A DNA stretch of 10,668 nucleotides from NCBI GenBank assembly GCA_964630765.1, contig CAZVXE010000049.1, forward strand, positions 1-10,668. The letters are read 5' to 3'. The notes under the pieces are model-generated. The model was not told the DNA's origin, did no database searches, and worked only from the letters and a program-made list of their open reading frames with translations. Both the position numbers and the translations under genes were made by a program. This DNA comes from Methanofastidiosum sp964630765. Its GTDB lineage: Archaea > Methanobacteriota_B > Thermococci > Methanofastidiosales > Methanofastidiosaceae. This document shows positions 4,422 to 10,668 of this stretch, piece by piece; position 1 is the first letter of the stretch, and each line of letters begins with the position of its first letter.

Positions 4422-6502
4422 TGGGCAAAATAAAACGTATTAGGACTATTTCCCAATCGCTTTCTTTGATTCTGATAAATCTTGGTTTCCTTGGAATTTT
4501 TTTAAAACATCTTACAGTTCCTGCTTTCAATTGCTATGCTTGCCCTTGGGCTTCAATAAGTTGCCCCATAGGATTATTGCAGAACTTTGTAATGAATGGG
4601 CAAGTTCCAACATATGTTTTGGGGGCAATGGGGGCCGTATTTGTATTCGTGGGGAGTGCTTTCTGTGGATGGGTTTGCCCATTTGGCTTTTTCCAAGATG
4701 CAATTGACTTTGTTAAAAATTTATTTAAAAAGAAAAATAAAAAGCCAAGAAGAAAGTCTCAAGCAAAGAATAATTCAAAAGATTTTTCTCTAATAAGTAG
4801 ATTGATAGTTCTTGTAGCTACTTTAGTTCTTGCTATAAGATATGTTGATACTATATTCTGTAAATTATGCCCAATAGGAACAATAGAAGCAACTTTTCCA
4901 TATCAGATTGCTAATGGATTTTCATATAATATCTGGTTAGGGGCTAGAATTGGTATACTTATATTCTTGATAATTATGTTCTTCATTATTAGTAGATTCT
5001 GGTGCAGATATCTATGCCCTATAGGAGCTCTGGCCGGGCCTTCTAATAAGATAAGTCTTCTAAAGTTATATCACAACGGCGATAATTGCAATGGATGCAA
5101 TATATGTAAGGATGTATGTCCTCTGGACATAGATGTTGTGAAAGACCTAAACTCGACAAGATGCACAAGATGTGCCGATTGCGTTGATAAATGCCCAAAG
5201 GGCCATCTAGCATTTGGTCTTGATATATTTGGCCTTGTTGCAATTTCTCCTTTTAAAAAGAAAAAGCAAAAAGTAGCTGAAAAGAAACTTGTTACACCCT
5301 CAACACCAGGTATACCTGGAACAGAAATACCAAAAGACTCAGAAACAATCCCGCCCGAAGAGGAAGTTGATGTACTAGATGAATTCAAATACAGAGAAAA
5401 AGGCACACTTGTTGAGAGGCCTGCTTATATGGGATTCAAAAAAGGGGAAAGAGTATATCTACCTTATGAAGAAGTAAAAAAGATAGGCGTTAGGCCACCT
5501 AAAACTTCACTGTCTGTTCTTTTGAAACAGTATTCCGAAGGGCGCCTAGCTGAAGATTACGATACTCCTGAAGCTTTTGTAGAAGAAAAGATAGAGGAAA
5601 AATTAAAAGATGTTCCTAAATCAATTCCAAAGGAAGAAGTAGATAGAAAACATTTTGAAAAGTTTAGGATTCCAAAAAGAACAGAGTTACATTTAGAGCA
5701 TCTAAAATATTTACAAGAACTCGATGTACCTATGGACGTAAAAGCAATAGCAAATAACAGCAATGAAGTACCTGCCGTATTACTTGCTATTGTCGATGCG
5801 TCTGATCAGATTAACTTTGAGTATATCAATGCAAGAGACCAAAGAGCAGAATGGTACTATCAGGATAATTTACCTTCTGTCTATATCAATGGAAAATACT
5901 ACAATGGCTCATTTTCTGAAGATGAAATAATTTACAAGATAAAAACTGAAAGATATATAATTGAAAATGTCAGCTTGATAATTGATTACACAAGATGTAT
6001 TGGATGCAATGCTCAGAGCTGCAAAAAAACATGCGATATTTTCAAGAAGATTCCAATATTGGACGAAGGTTATGGCATATACCCCCTATCAAATATCGGG
6101 TGCTCTCTTTGTGGAAAATGCATCATAGAATGTGATAGAGGCGGAGTTTCATTTATCTTTGGAGAAAAACTTGTAACAGATCCCAATTTCAGCATTGAAA
6201 TGATTAAGAAAAATAATGAATTAATCTCAACAATCTACCCTGAAACAGTTATGCTGTTCCTTGAAAAGAATAAGAAGCACTCAAACAGGGCGCTTAATTT
6301 CACAATTGCATTATCGTACCTTTCACATGGCAAGCTTTCATATCAAATAGTTGACGTTGCTAAAAATCAGGAAGCAGTTTTAAAGCGAAAGATTGGCGCA
6401 ATACCGTGCTTCTGGGTATCAGACAACGTGCAAATCGCGGGTATGGTTTCTGAAGCATCAATATTAGCATTTATACGAAAGATCTCAAAGTGGAAAGGAT
6501 GA
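4421..6502 (+). CDS. NapH-like membrane Fe-S protein fused to a second ferredoxin module and two thioredoxin-like domains
   Basis: The product has 693 residues. Four membrane helices (about 9-30, 64-86, 124-142, 171-194) carry the cysteine signatures of NapH/CcoG-type polyferredoxins: Cys38/41/48, CGWVCPFG (82-89), CKLCPIG (147-153), CRYLCPIG (195-202). A Lys/Arg-rich loop at 104-120 sets the cytoplasmic side. Cys38/41/48 and Cys147/150 then face outside, and Cys82/86 and Cys195/199 inside. A cytoplasmic two-[4Fe-4S] ferredoxin follows (Cys223/226/229/233 and 248/251/254/258), then a Pro/charged linker (about 280-420). A thioredoxin-like domain without CxxC (about 425-508, cis-Pro485) comes next. 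A second ferredoxin module has Cys526/529/534/538, with a two-residue insertion, and Cys561/564/567/571. The last domain (about 603-690, cis-Pro662) is another CxxC-less thioredoxin fold. ATG 4421 is preferred over TTG 4418 because GGTGAG lies at 4412-4417. Probable role: transmembrane electron transfer to the exported thioredoxin-fold neighbours (inference). Confidence 0.88.
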   Translation: MGKIKRIRTISQSLSLILINLGFLGIFLKHLTVPAFNCYACPWASISCPIGLLQNFVMNGQVPTYVLGAMGAVFVFVGSAFCGWVCPFGFFQDAIDFVKNLFKKKNKKPRRKSQAKNNSKDFSLISRLIVLVATLVLAIRYVDTIFCKLCPIGTIEATFPYQIANGFSYNIWLGARIGILIFLIIMFFIISRFWCRYLCPIGALAGPSNKISLLKLYHNGDNCNGCNICKDVCPLDIDVVKDLNSTRCTRCADCVDKCPKGHLAFGLDIFGLVAISPFKKKKQKVAEKKLVTPSTPGIPGTEIPKDSETIPPEEEVDVLDEFKYREKGTLVERPAYMGFKKGERVYLPYEEVKKIGVRPPKTSLSVLLKQYSEGRLAEDYDTPEAFVEEKIEEKLKDVPKSIPKEEVDRKHFEKFRIPKRTELHLEHLKYLQELDVPMDVKAIANNSNEVPAVLLAIVDASDQINFEYINARDQRAEWYYQDNLPSVYINGKYYNGSFSEDEIIYKIKTERYIIENVSLIIDYTRCIGCNAQSCKKTCDIFKKIPILDEGYGIYPLSNIGCSLCGKCIIECDRGGVSFIFGEKLVTDPNFSIEMIKKNNELISTIYPETVMLFLEKNKKHSNRALNFTIALSYLSHGKLSYQIVDVAKNQEAVLKRKIGAIPCFWVSDNVQIAGMVSEASILAFIRKISKWKG

Positions 6503-7266
6503 ATCTAGTTGAGTTAGTGATAGTTGGGGCCATTCAGGGATTTTTAGAATTTTTACCTGTTTCAAGTTCAGGAAATGTATCTTTAATACTCATGAATTTC
6601 TTAAAACTTACACCTTCTGAAAGTTTTTCTTTGTCCCTATTCCTTCATCTGGGCACTCTTCTTGCAGTATTAGTCTATTTCAGAAATGACATCATAAATA
6701 TTCTAAAAAACATCAAGACCGATAAAACATCACATTTTTTGATAGTTTCTACTATTCTTACTGGGGTAGTGGGTGTTCCAATATACATCGTATTGAAATC
6801 AATTTTTGAAAACATTCAGCTAGATATTGGAAATATCATTATCGGCCTATTTCTTATTGCCACGGGGATTATCTTGAAGTATAGGTCAAAATCTGGATTT
6901 AAAAAAGTGGAAGATTCAAACATTTGGGATATGATAGTTGCCGGAGTGGCTCAGGGTATTTCTATAATACCTGGAATATCAAGATCTGGTTCAACTCTTG
7001 CAGCTTTATTAGGGAGAGACTTTGATAAAGAAGAGGCATTAAGAATCTCTTTTTTAATGTCGATACCAGCAATTATAGGAGGGATTATCTTAGAAGCAAA
7101 TGACACCACATTTGTAGCAAATACTTATCCCGCATTAATTAGCGCATTTATTACATCTATTATAGTAATCAAGTTATTGTTAGAATTTGCAAAAAGAATA
7201 AATTTTTCTTATTTTTGTATTGGGCTTGGAGCAATAACTGTAGCTATATCCTTACTTATTCTTTAA
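6499..7266 (+). CDS. uppP: Undecaprenyl/polyprenyl-diphosphate phosphatase (UppP/BacA family)
   Basis: UppP is an integral membrane enzyme that removes a phosphate from polyprenyl diphosphate so the lipid carrier can be reused. In archaea the carrier serves N-glycosylation or surface polysaccharides. The 255 residues show both family signatures: QGFLEFLPVSSSG (13-25, with Glu17) and PGISRSGST (158-166, with Arg162). Several hydrophobic helices cover the rest. The bacterial catalytic His just after SSSG is Asn26 here, a notable change. ATG 6499 is chosen over GTG 6490 because MNLVELVIVGAIQG matches the usual start of the family. It overlaps the stop of the Fe-S gene as ATGA, so translation is coupled. 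Its partner could be glycosylation of surface proteins, including the Asn-rich lipoprotein upstream, though this may only be operon convenience. Its 3' end overlaps the convergent SAM hydrolase by 15 bp. Confidence 0.9.
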   Translation: MNLVELVIVGAIQGFLEFLPVSSSGNVSLILMNFLKLTPSESFSLSLFLHLGTLLAVLVYFRNDIINILKNIKTDKTSHFLIVSTILTGVVGVPIYIVLKSIFENIQLDIGNIIIGLFLIATGIILKYRSKSGFKKVEDSNIWDMIVAGVAQGISIIPGISRSGSTLAALLGRDFDKEEALRISFLMSIPAIIGGIILEANDTTFVANTYPALISAFITSIIVIKLLLEFAKRINFSYFCIGLGAITVAISLLIL

Positions 7267-8007
7267 AATAAGTTTTATAACATCCCCAGATTTTAGATTC
7301 AACATAGAGTTTGCATCCCCAAGATATTTTGATATTTCAAGATAGCCTGATGAAGAGTATAAAGCAATTAAGTCAAGATTTTTTCCTTCTTCATAGTGAG
7401 TAAGAACTGGGATTCTAATATTAGATAGCTCAATTTCTTTTATGATCGCATCTTCTTTTTTCATGTTTAAGATAACATTACCAAATGAATCCACATACAA
7501 AATAGTTATCAGTGCATCGTCTTTGCTAATTTCCTTCTTAAAAGGAAGACGTGTTATTTGATCTTTCTTTTGCAAAAAATCCGTATCACCAATATCTAAA
7601 AATGCAGCAGTTGGGGCAAATATGTCTCTGCCGTGGAAAGTATTAGAAGAATTAGTCATTCCATATTCAAGTAATTTTTGATTCAGTATGTTAATGTCTA
7701 TTTTGAAGATTTCACCTTTTAGCAAAGAAAAAACACCATTATCGGGACCGACAAATGTATGGCCATCACAATTTAATACAATAGGATCTCTTTGGCTTCC
7801 CACACCTGGATCAACTACAACTACATGAACTGTCCCCATGGGAAAATAAGAATATGAACTAGATATTACAAACGCAGCGTCATATATCGACTGTCTTTTT
7901 ATCTTGTGAGTTATATCGATAATTTTGGCATCGGGATTAATTATGTATATTGGCCCTTTCATTTGCCCAGAATAAAAATCATCGAAATCTGTAGTCAATG
8001 AAATCAT
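7252..8007 (-). CDS. S-adenosyl-L-methionine hydrolase (adenosine-forming), DUF62/SAM hydroxide adenosyltransferase family
   Basis: Family knowledge: the enzyme hydrolyses SAM to adenosine and methionine and is related to the SAM-dependent fluorinase and chlorinase. The 251-residue product begins with the family motif MISLTTDF and has GQMKG (14-18), DPGVGS (66-71), VGPDNGV (86-92), FHGRDIFAP (124-132) and DSFGNVILN (173-181). Asp66, Arg73 and His125 have the same spacing as the Asp-Arg-His triad that I recall for the Pyrococcus horikoshii enzyme (68/75/127). No halogenase-type insertion is apparent. The longer start, GTG 8022, adds five residues that are not part of the conserved beginning, so ATG 8007 is preferred. 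The predicted transcription start falls almost on GTG 8022, however, so a leaderless GTG start remains possible. It is divergent from the regulator gene at 8128 and shares a 120-bp region with it. Confidence 0.92.
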   Translation of the reverse strand: MISLTTDFDDFYSGQMKGPIYIINPDAKIIDITHKIKRQSIYDAAFVISSSYSYFPMGTVHVVVVDPGVGSQRDPIVLNCDGHTFVGPDNGVFSLLKGEIFKIDINILNQKLLEYGMTNSSNTFHGRDIFAPTAAFLDIGDTDFLQKKDQITRLPFKKEISKDDALITILYVDSFGNVILNMKKEDAIIKEIELSNIRIPVLTHYEEGKNLDLIALYSSSGYLEISKYLGDANSMLNLKSGDVIKLILKNK

Positions 8008-8042
8008 GAATAAAATTATCACTTGTACCTATTAAATCTACG

Positions 8043-8051
8043 CATATAAAA
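8043..8051 (-). promoter_or_regulatory. TATA-like box for the SAM hydrolase gene
   Basis: On the minus strand this reads TTTTATATG within a longer T-rich run, 36-44 bp before ATG 8007. A start about 26 bp downstream falls near 8021, giving a leader of about 14 nt, or none if GTG 8022 is used. Confidence 0.5.
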
Positions 8052-8087
8052 AAGAATCTTGATCTTTGTATAGTCTAATTGCGAAAC

Positions 8088-8096
8088 ATTTAAATA
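8088..8096 (+). promoter_or_regulatory. BRE/TATA promoter of the winged-helix regulator gene
   Basis: GCGAAAC at 8081-8087 looks like a TFB-recognition element, followed directly by the TATA box ATTTAAATA. Initiation about 25 bp downstream is expected near 8117-8120, leaving about 10 nt before ATG 8128. No Shine-Dalgarno sequence is evident. The palindrome at 8094-8118 covers the space between this box and the start point. Confidence 0.65.
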
Positions 8097-8118
8097 AGTT
8101 AACTAATAGTTAAGTTAT
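8094..8118 (+). promoter_or_regulatory. 25-bp near-perfect palindrome, likely operator of the regulator
   Basis: The arms at 8094-8105 and 8107-8118 are complementary at 11 of 12 positions around a single central base (8106). The inner core is TTAACTA, a central A, then TAGTTAA. The only mismatch is the G/G pair at 8098 and 8114. The site begins inside the TATA box and ends at the expected transcription start, so a dimeric winged-helix protein bound here would block initiation. The core contains AAC-n5-GTT, which matches part of the published binding pattern of Pyrococcus Surr as I recall it. Confidence 0.65.
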
Positions 8119-8127
8119 AGTGAAAGA

Positions 8128-8781
8128 ATGGCAACAACTGAAGAAATATTCGATATTCTAGGAAATCAAACAAGGCGAATGATACTTGAGATGTTAGCTA
8201 CATCCCCTTGTTATACAACAGAGATAGCTGAAAGACTAGAAATCGGTCAAAAGGCCATTAACGAACACCTTAAGATAATGCAAGATCTAGGACTTATAGA
8301 CCTGTTTGTTCTAAAACAAAAAAGAGGAAGTCCTAGAAAATATTTCAAGATAAAGGACAATATAAGAATGGAGCTTTTTGTTGCGCCAAGAGTATTTGAC
8401 GCATCTTTTAAAACTGAAGAAATCGATATGGAATCAATTTTTGAAAGATACCCAGAATACAAGTCTTTTTATGAAGAGATTAAGTTTGATTCAGAGATTA
8501 GAATAATTGGTAGATTAAAAGAAAATCTTGATTACCTCAAAAATGAATTAGTTGAAATTGATAATGCAAAAGCATTCATAGAAAGATCCATTTCTGAAGT
8601 AAAGGAGACTATTTTAAAAACTATTGAAGACCTTAATCTTAGAGAAAAAGAGAAAAAAATTCTTATTGAGATTATACTAAAAGAATCTTATTCCCCTCAA
8701 GGTATTGCTGATAGTTTAAATTTGGAATTAGAAGAAGTAGTTGATTCTATTAAGATACTTAGAGAAAAGGGAGTTTTATAG
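8128..8781 (+). CDS. Winged-helix transcriptional regulator of the ArsR/Surr-like type
   Basis: The 217-residue product starts with a winged helix-turn-helix (about 4-80). It has IFDILGNQTRRMILEML, a recognition helix in the region GQKAINEHLKIMQDLGL (40-56), and a wing at KQKRGSPRKYFKI. A segment beginning MELFVAPRVFDASF (81-94) is followed by a long charged helix (about 120-172), which is probably a coiled-coil dimerisation arm. A second HTH-like unit closes the protein (about 172-217, SPQGIADSLNLELEEVVDSIKILREKG). The layout resembles the archaeal redox regulator Surr, whose N-terminal CxxC acts as a sulfur/redox switch. Here only Cys28 (TSPCYT) is present, so a disulfide switch within one chain cannot form. 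It is likely autoregulated through the palindrome in its promoter and may also control the divergent SAM hydrolase gene. The ligand or signal is unknown. Confidence 0.8.
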   Translation: MATTEEIFDILGNQTRRMILEMLATSPCYTTEIAERLEIGQKAINEHLKIMQDLGLIDLFVLKQKRGSPRKYFKIKDNIRMELFVAPRVFDASFKTEEIDMESIFERYPEYKSFYEEIKFDSEIRIIGRLKENLDYLKNELVEIDNAKAFIERSISEVKETILKTIEDLNLREKEKKILIEIILKESYSPQGIADSLNLELEEVVDSIKILREKGVL

Positions 8782-8786
8782 GATAA

Positions 8787-8799
8787 TTTTTTATATTAT
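8787..8799 (+). promoter_or_regulatory. TATA-like T/A-rich box before prolyl-tRNA synthetase
   Basis: TTTTTTATATTAT lies in the 46-bp gap between the regulator and proS. It could act as the promoter of proS (start near 8818), and its T-run could also end the regulator transcript. A second AT-rich stretch, TTAATATAA, follows at 8801-8809, so the exact element is unclear. Confidence 0.4.
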
Positions 8800-8827
8800 C
8801 TTAATATAACTCCAGCAGGTGCTATGA

Positions 8828-10267
8828 ATGGCCGAAGATCTTGGAGTTACCATTTCTAGAGATGAGGATTTTTCAGAGTGGTACAATCAAATTGTTGTAA
8901 AAGCAGGTCTTGCTGATTATTCTCCCATTAAGGGGTGTATGGTAATAAAACCATACGGTTATGCAATATGGGAAAGTATTAAGGATTTTCTTGACAAGAG
9001 AATAAAGGATACAGGTCATGAAAATGCATATTTTCCCTTATTTATTCCTGAAGAATTTTTTGAGATGGAAAAGGAGCATGTTGAGGGATTCACGCCCGAA
9101 GTTGCATGGGTAACTCATGGCGGAGACACACCTCTTGAAAGAAAGCTTGCTATAAGGCCAACTTCTGAAACTATTATGTACTCAATGTATGCCAAATGGA
9201 TAAGAAGCTGGCGTGACCTTCCTTTATTGATAAATCAATGGGCTAATGTAGTTAGATGGGAAACAAAAATGACAAAACTTTTCATAAGAACTAGGGAGTT
9301 TTTATGGCAAGAGGGTCACACTGCCCACGCTACAAAGGAAGAAGCTGAGGAAGAAGTAAAAAAAATGCTTGATGTTTATCGGGAAGTAATGGAAGATTTA
9401 CTTGCAATCCCAACAATCCCTGGGTATAAAACTGACAATGAAAAATTTGCAGGGGCTGTTTACACTATGACTGTTGAATCCTTGATGGCAGATAAAAAGG
9501 CGATGCAAGCAGGTACATCTCACCTTTTAGGCCAGCATTTCTCTAAAGCCTTTGGTATTATGTTTGAAGATAAAGATAAGGAAAAGAAATACGTCTGGCA
9601 GACTTCATGGGGGATGACTACTAGAACGGTAGGTACTCTTGTAATGGTCCACAGTGACAATAAAGGCCTTATTTTACCACCAAGAGCAGCCCCAATTAAG
9701 ATTGTTATTGTGCCAATTATATTTAAAGATGGTAAAGAAGAAGTCATTGGACGATGTAAGGAAGTTCAAGAGTTACTTGGAAGGAAATACAAAGTAAAAT
9801 TAGATGACAGAGAAGGATATACTGCAGGCTTTAAATTCAATGAATGGGAATTAAAAGGAATCCCAATTAGGATAGAGATAGGGCCACGAGATGTAAAAGA
9901 GAATAAAGTTGTTGTCGTAAGACGTGACAACTCTCAAAAAATCTTTTTACCTATGGATAATCTTAGCCAAGAAATAGACAGAATCCTTGAAGACATTCAG
10001 AAGTCTCTTTTCTCAAATGCTAAAGAGTTTCTGGAAAAAAATACATTTTTACCTAAAGACTACAACGAATTATCAGATATCCTAAACAATCAAAAAGGAA
10101 TGGCAAAGATTAGCTGGTGCGAAAGGGGATGTTGCGAAGAAAAGATCAAAGAAGAAACAGGTGCAACTTCTTGTTGTATACCTCTTGACCAAAAGGGATT
10201 AGAGAAAAAATGTATTGTGTGCGGTCAAGAAGCAAAGAAAGTTATCCTGTTTGCCAAGCATTACTGA
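8828..10267 (+). CDS. proS: Prolyl-tRNA synthetase, archaeal/eukaryotic type
   Basis: ProS charges tRNA-Pro with proline in the cytoplasm. The 479 residues match the archaeal-type enzyme without the bacterial editing insertion. The class II catalytic core covers about 10-285: motif 1 region GCMVIKPYGYAIWESI (36-51), RPTSET (110-115), motif 2 RWE through REFLWQEGHTAH (143-167), and motif 3 GMTTRTVGTLVMVHSDNKG (262-280) leading into LPPRAAP. The anticodon-binding domain (about 288-390) follows. A C-terminal cysteine-rich, probably zinc-binding domain has Cys431, Cys435/436, Cys449/450, Cys462 and Cys465. The chain ends in a C-terminal Tyr (AKHY), as in other members of this type. ATG 8828 has AGGTG at 8817-8821 with 6-nt spacing; an out-of-frame ATG at 8824 is discounted. 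Its 3' end overlaps the convergent Elp3 gene by 7 bp. Confidence 0.97.
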   Translation: MAEDLGVTISRDEDFSEWYNQIVVKAGLADYSPIKGCMVIKPYGYAIWESIKDFLDKRIKDTGHENAYFPLFIPEEFFEMEKEHVEGFTPEVAWVTHGGDTPLERKLAIRPTSETIMYSMYAKWIRSWRDLPLLINQWANVVRWETKMTKLFIRTREFLWQEGHTAHATKEEAEEEVKKMLDVYREVMEDLLAIPTIPGYKTDNEKFAGAVYTMTVESLMADKKAMQAGTSHLLGQHFSKAFGIMFEDKDKEKKYVWQTSWGMTTRTVGTLVMVHSDNKGLILPPRAAPIKIVIVPIIFKDGKEEVIGRCKEVQELLGRKYKVKLDDREGYTAGFKFNEWELKGIPIRIEIGPRDVKENKVVVVRRDNSQKIFLPMDNLSQEIDRILEDIQKSLFSNAKEFLEKNTFLPKDYNELSDILNNQKGMAKISWCERGCCEEKIKEETGATSCCIPLDQKGLEKKCIVCGQEAKKVILFAKHY

Positions 10268-10668
10268 AGGATCTTTGACATATAAGGCCCTTCTTTTTTA
10301 TATTTAAATTTTCTATAGTATTCTCTTGCTCCAATGCCAGAGATTATTACCATCTTTTTTAAATCCAAATCTTCTTTTGCAATTCTTTCTGCTTCAAGCA
10401 ATAATTTTCTTCCATACCCCTGATGCTGCCAACCAGATTCCTTTTTATCGCCTATACTGATAAGGCCACCATATACGTGAAGCTCTCTTATTAATCCAGT
10501 AGGAACTCTGGAGATCTCTTTTCTATGCGCAAACTCTGAAGGCTTCCTTAGTCTAGCATACCCAATTAAGATGTCCCTCTTGACATCTTCAAAACTGATA
10601 AAATACTCTAATCCTTCTGAAGCCTCGTAACTTTCAGTCAGCAACTTAATGTCTTGAAGCTCTGGAAA
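10261..10668 (-). CDS. elp3: Elp3-type tRNA U34 acetyltransferase/radical SAM enzyme, C-terminal part (5' end outside the window)
   Basis: The frame is open to the window edge, giving the last 135 residues of a much longer protein. They match the C-terminal acetyltransferase (GNAT-like) domain of Elp3. In order they contain GLEYFISFEDVKRDILIGYARLR-type sequence, RELHVYG, the acetyl-CoA loop region QHQGYGRKLLLEAERIA, and the closing VISGIGAREYYRKF followed by EGPYMSK. Family knowledge: Elp3 uses a radical SAM domain and this acetyl-CoA-binding domain to modify the wobble uridine (cm5U) of tRNAs. The radical SAM half should lie upstream, beyond position 10668. A TTG at 10642-10644 is not a credible start because the upstream codons remain protein-like and in family register. 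It converges with proS with a 7-bp overlap of 3' ends. Confidence 0.92.
   Translation of the reverse strand, partial: FPELQDIKLLTESYEASEGLEYFISFEDVKRDILIGYARLRKPSEFAHRKEISRVPTGLIRELHVYGGLISIGDKKESGWQHQGYGRKLLLEAERIAKEDLDLKKMVIISGIGAREYYRKFKYKKEGPYMSKILQ
10288..10305 (+). terminator. T-rich tract after proS, possible terminator
   Basis: A T-run (cttttttatattt-like) lies about 20-35 bp after the proS stop, within the convergent Elp3 gene. No hairpin is visible. This is compatible with archaeal oligo-T termination, but weak by itself. Confidence 0.25.

Noticed and set aside
5071..5406. Open frame of 111 codons on the - strand inside the Fe-S fusion gene
   Set aside because: It is antisense to the ferredoxin domain and linker; its Ser/Phe/His-rich translation is the mirror of Lys/Glu- and Cys-rich coding sequence.
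8008..8022. GTG 8022 start for the SAM hydrolase
   Set aside because: The five extra residues precede the conserved family start MISLTTDF. The choice stays open because the predicted transcription start is near this GTG.
10642..10644. TTG start making the Elp3-like frame a stand-alone 127-residue acetyltransferase
   Set aside because: The frame continues open to the window edge with protein-like codons, and the match is to the C-terminal domain of a much larger Elp3 protein.
1..10668. tRNA genes, rRNA, CRISPR arrays, insertion sequences or attachment sites
   Set aside because: Non-coding gaps are 120 bp or less, and reading them on both strands showed no cloverleaf, regularly spaced repeats or terminal inverted repeats with a transposase.

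Overview
The window looks like chromosomal DNA from a low-GC archaeon, most likely a euryarchaeote. Several things point that way: a prolyl-tRNA synthetase of the archaeal/eukaryotic type with a C-terminal cysteine-rich domain, an endonuclease Q with a PCNA-binding tail, an archaeal S-adenosylmethionine hydrolase, an Elp3 tRNA-modification enzyme, TATA-like boxes about 25-35 bp before several start codons, and ribosome-binding sites of the GGTGA type. A methanogen-related or Thermococci-related lineage (for example Methanofastidiosa) is possible, but that is a guess from gene content. The window is densely coded, with no tRNA, rRNA, CRISPR array or insertion sequence. No gene-free stretch exceeds about 120 bp.

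Layout: (1) 2-268 (+) is the 3' end of an unrecognised gene. (2) 270-1466 (-) is endonuclease Q, a repair enzyme for deaminated bases. (3) 1559-7266 (+) is a run of six genes. It holds a thioredoxin reductase, a lipoprotein with two thioredoxin folds, a lipoprotein with a four-cysteine domain plus a thioredoxin fold, a membrane-anchored thioredoxin-like protein, a 693-residue fusion of a NapH-like membrane iron-sulfur protein with a second ferredoxin module and two cysteine-poor thioredoxin-like domains, and a UppP-type polyprenyl-diphosphate phosphatase. A TATA-like box at 3878-3887 suggests two transcription units. (4) 7252-8007 (-) is the SAM hydrolase, divergent from (5) a Surr/ArsR-like winged-helix regulator (8128-8781, +), which has a 25-bp near-perfect palindrome at its own promoter. 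(6) 8828-10267 (+) is prolyl-tRNA synthetase. (7) 10261-10668 (-) is the C-terminal part of Elp3, running off the window edge.

The most interesting part is 1559-7266. The cysteine motifs and predicted topology suggest a pathway that moves electrons through the membrane to surface thioredoxin-fold lipoproteins. Electrons would enter through a cytoplasmic flavoenzyme or ferredoxin, cross through an Fe-S/cysteine membrane protein, and reach extracytoplasmic CxxC proteins. This would be an alternative to the CcdA/DsbD route for exporting reducing power. It is an inference from domain content, topology and gene adjacency. No CcdA/DsbD-like gene is in the window, but the rest of the genome is not visible.
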